Positions 55,026 to 64,000 of a stretch of 64,000 bases of DNA are shown here, in pieces. The stretch is from Monocercomonoides exilis (taxonomy: Eukaryota; Preaxostyla; Oxymonadida; Polymastigidae). The stretch spans positions 188,501-252,500 of the forward strand of contig LSRY02000041.1 of NCBI GenBank assembly GCA_001643675.2, given 5' to 3'. The position numbers and the translations under genes are program-made. How positions within the stretch are numbered: the first letter of the stretch is position 1; the number at the start of each line of letters is the position of its first letter. A model generated the notes under the pieces. It was not told the DNA's origin. It saw only the letters and a program-made list of their open reading frames with translations, and ran no database searches.

Positions 55026-55748
55026 AGAGAGAAAAAGAAAAAGGAGACTTGGCAAAAGCAGGTCTTCATGGCTTGTTACGCATTAGCGCTTAAGTCAATC
55101 TGATTGTTAATTATGGTCAGCTTCAAGTTTGTTCCATTTTCATTTAAACTTTCTTTGTTATTTTTATGTTAACCATCGTTATGAAGGAGATTTTGTTCTT
55201 ATGTGTATTGTTTTATGTTTTGCATCAATTGAATTGTTTTCATTTAAATTGAATGAACGATGTTTTTTGTGATCCATATTCCAATTTATGCACATGGAAT
55301 ATTAAATAATCCGATTTTCATATTTGTTGATGCTTTTTGTTGAACATGAAGATGTCCTTTCAACTATCATTATCCTTTGAAAAGTTTCGTTAGCGATTGG
55401 ATTTGTCATATTTCAAAGGTTAATACTGACAAAAAATCACAGATGATAACACCAAAACAAATAATACCATGAAAATTATTTGAAATGAAGTTGCTTTGAG
55501 TGAAGTGGATGATTATGCTGAAGTGAACTTTGCATTCCAAAGAATAAAATATTTGCTCATTCTTCTTTTGTGTATTCATGAACATTGCTTGTCCTCAAGC
55601 GCTTCTCCGTTTCTTTGAAGGTGTTAATCAGCTTGTGAGCTATTTCAATTATAAATCAATCAGCAAATGAGAAAATAATATATGATAAGAGTTTGAATGA
55701 ATTTGTTGAAGATATAAATATGTAAAATATTAAAAATATTTGAATTTT
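55026..55748. other. AT-rich intergenic, no gene seen
   Basis: AT-rich DNA between the IQCH-like copy and the - strand orphan exon. No gene or clear repeat seen. Confidence 0.5.
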
Positions 55749-56184
55749 TTATGCATTTACACACAAATAAAAACTTTCTATCATTTTCGCTTGCTTCAAT
55801 CGCTGCTCTCTAAGATCCGCAAATAAATCGTCCTTGTTCATTGCAATCATCTTCAGCAGCACAGATTCCTTCAACGTCCAAGTCCCATGTTTCCCTTCGC
55901 TTCCATCTCCTTTTTTCAGTTTCTCCGGAATATATCGATTTGAAAATTTTTTCCGAAGCCTTTTCAGTTCACTGAATTTATCTTTCATCAACTTCCAGTA
56001 CAGCGGATTCACTGCTTCCACAATGAATGAAATGTCGGCTGCTTTGACATAACAAGCCTTATCATCGCATCTCAGCACACATAATTTGGATGCGCTGCGT
56101 TTGAAAACAATATGCGTGCTGCTGTTGCTGCTTCTAAATGCTGGTTGGTTAATAGTACTGTCGTATTTCACTTGTTCAGAGCAG
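55749..56184 (-). CDS. Orphan exon, unknown protein (3' part)
   Basis: A - strand frame from a plausible acceptor (CCGATAG, 56190-56185) to the stop at 55749, about 144 codons. Its composition is protein-like: LRCDDKACYVKAADISFIVE, NPLYWKLMKDKFSELKRLRK, NRYIPEKLKKGDGSEGKHGT, LLKMIAMNKDDLFADLREQR. A second - strand segment at about 56490-56330 (VPNPGGLRSVCVGEGTAIIV) may be an upstream exon. I recognise no family and found no start codon. Confidence 0.5.
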
Positions 56185-56499
56185 CTATCGGAGCAATATA
56201 CGAAATGAAATTTGTTGAAATAAAATAATAATAATGAATGAAAGCAGATTATTTTGAGTGGAAAAAAAACCAGAAAAATGTATTGTATTGCAATAAAATA
56301 CAGACAACAACGTTGAAATTCTTCAAAACAAAAGTTGCAAACCAATTGAATCAAGCATTTTTGAGCAGTCGTTTGTTAATATATTCAGTTTTCCAGTTTT
56401 CTCATCCAAGTTACCCTCTCTCACGATTATTGCAGTTCCCTCTCCAACGCATACACTTCTCAAACCACCTGGATTAGGAACAACATGTGCAGATCAAGG

Positions 56500-59400
56500 C
56501 TCAAAAGTGGATGTTGATGAAGCAGCCGAAGGCACTTCAGATGGAGGATAAGATAAGGATGAGAAGAAAGTAAAGAAGAAGAGAACAAAAAAGAGGAGAA
56601 AGCAGAAAACTCATTATTTCCATAGTCAAACAGTTGGACGCTTTGAAAGTTGAAAAAACAATTTCAAAAAAACTGAAAAAATTGAACAAAAGAAAGTCTG
56701 CTTTCTTTCCTAAAGGCGAATCAAGGACGATAGAGTTGCATTGGTGCGTGATAAAAAATAAAAGGCACTTCCCTCTGGTTTAATTTTCATTGTCCAACAA
56801 ATACAACAGAAAAAAAAGGAAATAGTGGAAAACAGTTAAACACAGATGTTTCCTATTTGAATCACAAAAATGGCAAACTCATTTTAAGTTGCAACATGAG
56901 AATTTGATGGCCATTCAAACAACAAATTCTCAAATACGAAGAAGCTTCTCTTTTCATCAACCAAGCATTAAATATCGTCAATGAAGAGATCGAAGGAAAA
57001 TAAGAAGAAAACTCATAACCCACAAAAATGCAACTTTAAATGAATTGTCACTGAGAATAGCGCTCAAGATAAAAAGTGCTGTTATCTGCGAGAAAAATGA
57101 TTTTTAAAAAAAAATAAAAATTAATTATGCATTGATTATTAAAATTCTATTTTAGAACACATGCACCCCTCCTATTTCATATACAGAAGATTTTCCAATC
57201 ACTGATGCTTCCATTCTCCTTTTCCATTGTTTCCCAGTGCTCATTTTTTCATAATCCTTTAGTCTCCATAAATATCCAACTTTCCACGTTGTCGTTTTCT
57301 TTCCTCATCAAAAATATATTTCCTCATTTTTTCTTTCCATAAGCTGTCCAATTAAAGACATTCTTCGTTTCATTTTTGTCCAAATGGTTTAAAATCGAAA
57401 TTGTTTTGGCATACTGCAACTAAAAGCACATCAGTTATTTTTCACAATTTAATCGTTCCAAGAAAAAATAGAAGTTATATAAGTTAATTATAATCCCTTT
57501 GTTATGAAAGCATGAAAAAATTTCAAAAAAACTTGAAATTGAGTAAGTAAATTTAAAAAACAAAAAATTTTGATCCTATGATCACTTTGATCAGAAATTT
57601 TCAAATTAATAATTCTCTCGAAATAAGGCTTTTCTGAATGTTAAAATAGTATTTCTGCATTGACATCTAACGTGTGCATGTTTGAATTACGAAAAAGAGA
57701 CAAAATTTGAGGATAAAAAATAAAGTGTGTTTACAACTCTCTTATCGTTTTCAATTTTTTTCACTTTTTAAAAACTTCATTGTCTATAAATCCATTTATT
57801 TCAGACATATAAACTACACTCTATAAAACTGTTAACTTAAAGAACAGAATAATAAAAATAAATGAATATTTTTAGGTTTCATTGATGTCCTTCAAGTTTC
57901 ATTATGCCGGTTTTCAAATTAATTCACGTAAAAAAGAAATGGCAAACACACTGAAACTTTAAATTTGATTTTAAATTTTTTTTGCTGATAAATTATCCTC
58001 TGTGACTGTTTTTCATTGATGATTTTGAAATTGCCTGAGTCTGTTTTTTAACATTTCACTATTTCAGTATCTTTCTTTATTCTTCGAAAATCTTAATTGA
58101 TTCAATGAATTCACCATAATTTCATAGGTACTCTCAAATAGTAATTTTATGTTTTTCAATAACCCTTTATAACAATTGTTATTCAATATCTTCCTCATAT
58201 TTGTTTGACAATCGATTTTTGATGCAATCTTCTTTGCTATATTTCGTTATTGATTAAAACATGTATTATTTAGTGCAAAGTTTTTTCAGAATCTTTGTTT
58301 TGGATAATATTTCACAATAATTTGTTCAATAATTTTCAAGAAACCTTATTTGTTATTATTTTCCATCACAAAGTCAATGTTGCAACATAAATAAATTCTC
58401 AAAACTCATTTCTCATTCGTTGAAGTCAAACATTTTCAGTTGCAAATTTTTTCACTGAAAACGCTTGAAGTGCCATATTTTCCCCCATGCATGCAATTAA
58501 TACTCATCTGTGACATGACAAGATATAAAATTTTTTTTCTGTCTCAAAAAAATAAATAAATAAATAAATAATAAAATAAAATCTGAAATTCGTTAATTAA
58601 TTAATTAAATTTTATTAAATAAAAACAAAATCATTCGATTAATAACGAAATCGTTAAATAGTTCTAAAAAAAGCATTGGGAAAATTTTGTTGATAGAATT
58701 AGAAATATCTGTCTTTTTCTCTTTTGCAGTGAAGGTCAATGACAAATTGTGACAAAAAATTCCTCAACTGATATTTCCTGTCAAAAAAATGTATGTTGGG
58801 AACTTGATCATCTTTATTAAAATCTTGATAATTTCAAAATAATAAGAAATGTTGTATTTCGATTAACAAATTAATTATTACAGACATAAATAATTGTGAA
58901 AATTGTCAAAAATAACCCTTTTTGACAAATTAAAAATATCTTATCAGTCATTTTGTCATTGTTTCAATTTTCTCTTGTCATGTCACAAAGGTCTAGTAAT
59001 TAATATTGAAATAAATACTATTTTCTGTGTTTTTATTATTTAGAAAATTCATTATCATTTGCCAAATAATTATCTTTTGAAAAGAAGTTGTTTTTCAATC
59101 ATTTCAATAACTAATAGTTGATGAAAAAGAAACACAAAGATGTTTTTGATTGGAATTTTCACTTTTCTGTGACCATTAATATTATTTTTTTTCCATAATT
59201 AACAAACCGAAATCTTTAAGCCAATAAATCTGATTTCATAAATAATCACGCATATTCAACTTATGTTGTTATCATAGTTGTTTGAAATGAATTTGCAACG
59301 AAAAACCTCAAAATATGTGATAAACAATGATAATAAACAAATTAATCATTATAATTTTATATTAATTATCTTCTCTTAACATTATTTATTTTAATTACAA

Positions 59401-59627
59401 GAAAAATGGATTCGATCACATATTTGTTATTATTGATTGATTGAGAAAAACCATGAAAGACACCAAAAACTTGTTCAATCTTTCCGTTAGAAAATCTCCA
59501 AATTTTTGATTCGAATCGTTCATGGTTGATTCGATATGGCAGCCGTTTATTTGAACAAAGTTCCTCTCATTCAATTGCAAGGGGGTTTATTTGAATAAAG
59601 TCAGATCATTCGAATAAAAACTTTATA
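56500..59627. other. Long AT-rich gene-poor stretch with repeat debris
   Basis: I see no gene. A Lys-rich frame at about 56500-56630, interrupted by a stop, may be coding debris. A family-2 tip lies at 58452-58487 (- strand), and AAAT and TTAA simple repeats at 58540-58610. Confidence 0.5.
58452..58487 (-). repeat. Family-2 element tip, fragment
   Basis: The reverse complement reads TGGGGGAAAATATGGCACTT, a one- to two-base variant of the family-2 left tip. The rest of the element is not recognisable. Confidence 0.6.
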
Positions 59628-60055
59628 CAGTGAAGCTCGGTTATTATCACCTCGGTTGTAATCAAGACCGCGAATAATCACATTTTTTTGTGCATTGATA
59701 AATTTTGCATTTTTTATGTATAATTACATCGGAAATAATCACACTATAATCGAGAATAATCACAATATTTGATAATAAATGGGTATTTTTTGTCTATTTT
59801 GAAATATTTGTAAAAAAAATGAAAGTTGTTTTTTTCCACTTTATGATGAACAATATTTTTCATTAAAACATTATAAATTGAAAAATCGATTCAAATGTGA
59901 GGATTTAAATTAATATTGAAAATTTTCTTTTTTTTCTTCAAAAAAGTACTTCAAAAAAACCTTTCAATGAAAAAGATGGTTCGGTTATAATCAAGTTCGG
60001 TTATAATCACAAAAAATCGTGCAAAATGGATTGTGATTATAACCGAGCTTGACTG
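59628..60055. mobile_element. 428-bp inverted-repeat element (family 1, variant)
   Basis: The left tip CAGTGAAGCTCGGTTATTAT and inverted right tip CAGTCAAGCTCGGTTATAAT form a TIR of about 23 bp with two mismatches. The ATAATCAC motif repeats behind each tip as in the 5081-5529 element, but the core is CTCGGTTAT where the first element has CCGGATAT. A TA precedes the left end; the right flank is AA, so the duplication has decayed or was never TA. No ORF. Confidence 0.75.
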
Positions 60056-60617
60056 AATTTTCATTTCATCCAAAGAAAAATCGATTTTTTGATTTATAGT
60101 TTTTGTTTAACGATTTTTCATAAATACGTTCAAATAAATCCAAAAAATGTGTATTTATGATAGAAATTGATAAAACTAACAAAATATGTGTATTTGAAAA
60201 GAATTTTCTTAAAAGGGGCAAAATATTGTGCTTCAGGCTTTTTCATTGAAAAATTTTGTACATTTCAATGACTTTTTGAGATCAAAAAGCACAGTAAAAA
60301 TGAGTCCATTTTTTGACATTCGTGAAAAACAAGAAAACTTTTCGTTTTGATTTCAGTGATGCCTGGGTGCAGATATGAAAATCAGATATATTTCATAATC
60401 TGAGAATGATTAATAAAGTTATGAGCGAAGCAATTTTTCAGTGCCTCGTGAAAAAAAAGCTTGAAAGTCCGTATTTTCCCCCAAATGGATAATTGATCAG
60501 AAATAATTTTATTATTTTTCATTTTTACTATGTGAAGTTGCATCGTATTTTTCCACAATCGGTTTAAGTCACAAAAAGTTGTGCAAAAACCGATGTGATA
60601 ATAACCGATTTTGTCTG
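60056..60617. mobile_element. Decayed family-1 element with a nested family-2 insertion
   Basis: 60080-60210 resembles the interior of the 5081-5529 element (GAAAAATCGATTTTTTGAT, ATGTGTATTTATGAT). 60560-60617 is its right end (CACAAAAAGTTGTGCAAAAA, CCGATGTGAT), ending GTCTG. The middle (60214-60483) is a family-2 element, so family 2 inserted later. The left end is not found; it was probably lost near the 59628-60055 insertion. Confidence 0.6.
60214..60483 (-). mobile_element. Family-2 element, copy C, nested
   Basis: About 270 bp with tips GGGGCAAAATATTGTGCTTC (left) and TGGGGGAAAATACGGACTTT (right, read on the - strand). Its interior matches copy A at 40931-41202 in inverted orientation. 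Confidence 0.65.
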
Positions 60618-62488
60618 CACTTTGTTATTAATATATCAACAAAAATACATAATATTGAATTAAAAAATTTTTATGGCAAGTGAAAATGCAAAAAGCGTTC
60701 ACATATTCGAATGTGGATGAGTATTTCGAAAGAATTTGTCAAGTGTGCATGTTTTTGCACAAGTGATAATTTGTGCCCATAACAATAAGCACATTTTATT
60801 TCTATGAAGGCTGAGATACCAATTCCAATAAAAAACCAAAAAAAAAAAAAAAAATAAAATTACTAAAAAATATATAAAGATTATTTCAGAATAATAAAAA
60901 AAAGATTGAAGAAAAAGAAAGGAAAAAGAAAAAGAAAAGAAAAAAAAATTATGATTTTGAATGAACAAACGTTGTGGCTTTGCATTACAAGACATAAGTT
61001 ATCTAGCTCAAATGCTTGATGGTAGGATTTTGATCCTCTTATCTCCTCTATGTGAGGAATGCACTTATTGCAAATCACATTTAAAATTTTTGCACTAAAT
61101 ATAGAAATGTAAATTATTAAGGTTTTTTTTTTCCAAAAAGTGGGTTATAAAATTTTTGTCGGGAAAAAATAACTTTGTGTGATATCGGAACATTTCGATC
61201 TGAAACAGTTTGAAACAAATTTTTGTTTTTTTCATCAAACATAAAAAATTCATTCCATTTGAAATTTGCACTTAAATCTGCATTGTGTTTGATGCTGTTT
61301 TCATTTGTTAATATATACACCAAAAATTATTCAAGATCGAAAAACTTTAATTCGAAATCGTAAAAGTTTAAAACAACATCGAAAAGGAAGTTGATAAGTG
61401 AAAAATTTCAATTCAAGTCAAAGCCAAGGAAATTTTATAGAAACAAATGTTGATAATCGCAAATGTTAATATATTGGATATGTTTTTCTTTCGTTTTAAA
61501 CGACTGTTTTCAATGATAAATTCTAATATCCTTTGAACCTTTTCTCATTTTGTAGATTGAATATGTTTTATTTTATCAGTCACACATTTAACAAATGAAT
61601 TTCAAAACATTTTGTTTTCAATAAATGAAATAACTTTCTGTCTTTTTGTTCACGAAACAAGATTCAGAACTATCCTATCACTTTTATTTTTTGCAAAAAT
61701 TGCTTTTTATATTCTGAGTGCATGTGAAGAATAAAAAAAATGAATATTTTTTATATTCACGCTATTGAATACAATCAAACACTAAAATAAAGAACAAAAA
61801 ATATTTTTCTAATTGAAATTGACAAATTTCTTTGATTATTTTCTGAAAGAAAAGAACCTGACATGAGTATGAATTTTAAAATTTTTTTCAAATTTTTTGA
61901 TGATAAAGAATTTTCGTTGAAGAATTAAATATTTTCGATCTTGAATTAAACTTTTTCGATGTTGAATAATGTTTGGTGTATTTTTATCAAATACAGAGTT
62001 AATAAATTTGCTTTTTAATTTATTATCCCAATACACACGTACACAAAAATGAGTTCTAATAAAAATCTGACTCTAATTGCATAATATTTCTAATTTGAAC
62101 CAAAAAATGCAAAGAAGTCGAATTTTTAATTCATAATGAAAAAAGATCATTACCAAAACGAAAAAAAAAAAGAAAAAAAAAAGTTTGCTGTTAAAAAACA
62201 CACAAAAAAAGAAAACGGATAATATTCAGTTCTCCTTAACTAAATAAGATTGATAGATTACAAAAAGAAAGTTTCTTTATGAAAAGTTGGAATTTTCTAT
62301 TCTTTTCGAATATGTTTCATTGTTTGATAAAATGAAAAGCTTTATTGGCGTTACGGTCAATGATAATGATAATAGATGAACGAAAAAAATCAAAAATGAA
62401 AACGAATTTATATAGTGTAAAGATGAATACACAAGGAAGGACAAGAACAAATATTATTCAAAAAGAAAAAAGAGAAATCTATTTTATT
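60618..62488. other. AT-rich gene-poor stretch
   Basis: No gene seen. It contains poly-A and A/G-rich simple sequence at about 60840-60950 and 62160-62190, and the presumed 3' UTR of the - strand beta-helix gene. Confidence 0.5.
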
Positions 62489-64000
62489 CTAATCCTTCAT
62501 TTCTTGTTCCTTTTCGTCGTTCTCTTCATTTTTTGATCTCTTTTTTCTCACAACAACAATCACAATCACAATCACCACAACTGCCACAACAACCACTATT
62601 GGCACAACAATGGCAATAGCAATCACTCCTGTGCTTGTTTTCTTTTTGTCTTTTGTTTGATCTTTTTCTGGATTATCAATTGGTTTCTTTTTCTTTCCCT
62701 TGATATTCTTCTCATACACATCTTCAGGCTCTGATTCTTCATCAATTGCTCCCTCGATCCACCCAACAGTGGAATCATCATAATCATTCGCAAACAGAAA
62801 GGCATCTTCTTGTTTGCAGAACTTTTCGAAGTCTGGGGCAATGATGAACAGAGAAGTTGTTTTGGAGCCAGCGGTGTTTGAGCTGTCGATCTCCAGGTTG
62901 TGTTCTGATGGGAGTTGCAGATTCGATGCTGCCTTGGGCATGTCAATGAATATTGCTCCTGATTTCCCTTCTGGTGCTGAACATGACTTGAATGAACATT
63001 TGCTCGACCTTCCAATGGCCACTCTTGATTCTTCTGAACTGAGGGTGATGTCCAACCCTGCTGCTGCTCCTTTCTCCGATTTCACTTCTCGAACATTCAA
63101 TCCTTCGATTGAAACCTTCGAAGATGAATCGCTCTCATCTCTGATGCTGATTGCTGCTCCATTTTGAACATTCACTTTGCTGATCTCCACATTACCTAAT
63201 GATACTTCACGGGCTCCAGAAAATGAAAATGGTGATGATGAAAATGTCACAAATGAGGTTTCATCTGTGCATTTCACTGTGTCCATTTCCACACTTCCAA
63301 ATGTTACACTCACAAGACTGCTAGCCAAGGGGTTGTCTCCATCCGCATTTGAATTCATTCCTTCTTGTGATTGTGATCCAATTCTGACAAATCGACATGT
63401 TGATATTTTCAGTGATATTGAACCTGATCCTGCGCTGATCAATGATTCCCAATTCTTTTCTGTTGAAGAGAATTGGAATGCCAAATACTGGAATTCCACA
63501 GTTTCCTGGCAAGAAAAGAGAATTGATGAAACAGAAACATCACAATTAATTGCCACTTCTGTATTTCCCTTTCCATTGTCATTCACTCCTTCAATTGAAA
63601 CTCCATAATAGGTTGAAAATTTGATTTCTTCAGCTTTTATTGCATCAAGTGTTTTGACAATGTCGATGAAACATTTTCCACTTTTTTCTAAATAATAATA
63701 GGCATCGTATATGCTATTTATTGCAAATTCAACATTGATCCCATTTCCTTCACCTCCATTTTTCACAAATGCTCTTTCCATATTTTCTGGTATTTGAGGA
63801 GGTGCATCGAAAAATAAAGTTGTGAAATCAAAAAATTGATCAATTTCTCTGTCATATCCAAGAACATTCCACCTATTATCCAATCGCGTGTAATTGGCCG
63901 CAAAGCTTGTCTTCATTGATTCTGCAATATCTTTGTAAAGAGTATAATCATTCACGCATATGCATAATCCAGTGTTTTTTTTTGAATCAGAGAACGTAAC
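62489..64000 (-). CDS. Beta-helix single-pass membrane protein, C-terminal part, runs off the window
   Basis: Open on the - strand from the window edge (64000) to TAA 62489-62491: 503 aa with no start, so the 5' part lies beyond the window. The ectodomain has beta-helix-like modules with scattered Cys, such as ISLKISTCRFVRIGSQ and VAIGRSSKCSFKSC. A Lys/Asp-rich linker, one strong transmembrane helix (IAIAIVVPIVVVVAVVVIVI, about 62640-62545) and a short basic/acidic cytoplasmic tail (RKKRSKNEENDEKE) follow. Unlike the 5.7-15.6 kb locus it has no kinase-like tail. It is probably a cell-surface protein of the same broad family. Confidence 0.82.
   Translation of the reverse strand, partial: VTFSDSKKNTGLCICVNDYTLYKDIAESMKTSFAANYTRLDNRWNVLGYDREIDQFFDFTTLFFDAPPQIPENMERAFVKNGGEGNGINVEFAINSIYDAYYYLEKSGKCFIDIVKTLDAIKAEEIKFSTYYGVSIEGVNDNGKGNTEVAINCDVSVSSILFSCQETVEFQYLAFQFSSTEKNWESLISAGSGSISLKISTCRFVRIGSQSQEGMNSNADGDNPLASSLVSVTFGSVEMDTVKCTDETSFVTFSSSPFSFSGAREVSLGNVEISKVNVQNGAAISIRDESDSSSKVSIEGLNVREVKSEKGAAAGLDITLSSEESRVAIGRSSKCSFKSCSAPEGKSGAIFIDMPKAASNLQLPSEHNLEIDSSNTAGSKTTSLFIIAPDFEKFCKQEDAFLFANDYDDSTVGWIEGAIDEESEPEDVYEKNIKGKKKKPIDNPEKDQTKDKKKTSTGVIAIAIVVPIVVVVAVVVIVIVIVVVRKKRSKNEENDEKEQEMKD

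Noticed and set aside
58540-58610. Possible CRISPR-like or satellite array
   Set aside because: Only short AAAT and TTAA simple repeats, with no spacer structure.
1-64000. tRNA, rRNA or snRNA genes
   Set aside because: I saw no cloverleaf-compatible conserved tRNA boxes or rRNA-like sequence by eye. A covariance-model scan would be decisive and was not possible.

Overview
The window is eukaryotic nuclear DNA from a flagellated protist. Coding DNA is moderately AT-rich and non-coding DNA very AT-rich. Introns are mostly 45-225 nt, with loose GT donors and short T-rich acceptors, and genes end on TAA, TAG or TGA under the standard code. Large cysteine-dotted, Gly-Gly-rich beta-helix membrane proteins occur next to housekeeping and cilium-linked genes. 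This best fits a metamonad of the oxymonad/Preaxostyla type. That assignment is inference from protein style; no rRNA is present to test it.

Left part (1-15.6 kb, + strand): a 14-exon DDX1 RNA helicase gene, a TA-flanked inverted-repeat transposon (5081-5529), then a ~10 kb locus for a receptor-like protein. That locus encodes a signal peptide, a long beta-helix ectodomain, one membrane helix and a TKL-like pseudokinase tail. Its middle is broken by two frameshifts and two in-frame TAA codons.

Centre (16.5-40.4 kb): a compact block of conserved genes. In order: NUBP1/NBP35 (cytosolic Fe-S assembly, -), a 1477-aa Ser-rich protein with 16 NPF motifs (-), SGT1 without a TPR region (+), a Chibby-like protein (-), farnesyltransferase beta with a huge insertion (+), the Commander subunit CCDC93 (-), an unrecognised 909-aa protein (-), a UBXN11-like SEP-domain protein (+) and a PHP-type histidinol phosphatase (-). 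Exons for all of these were rebuilt by reading frame, phase and family similarity. Several are linked to cilia, endosomes or protein quality control. Microsatellite-encoded poly-Ser runs are common.

Right part (40.4-64 kb): an accessory, decaying region. It holds at least three inverted-repeat (MITE-like) element families, one nested in another. It also holds beta-helix gene relics, a Ser-rich ORF and two broken copies of an IQCH-like gene in inverted orientation. An exact 25-bp inverted repeat bounds 41.8-48.95 kb. After a long gene-poor stretch, the window ends inside another beta-helix single-pass membrane protein on the - strand.
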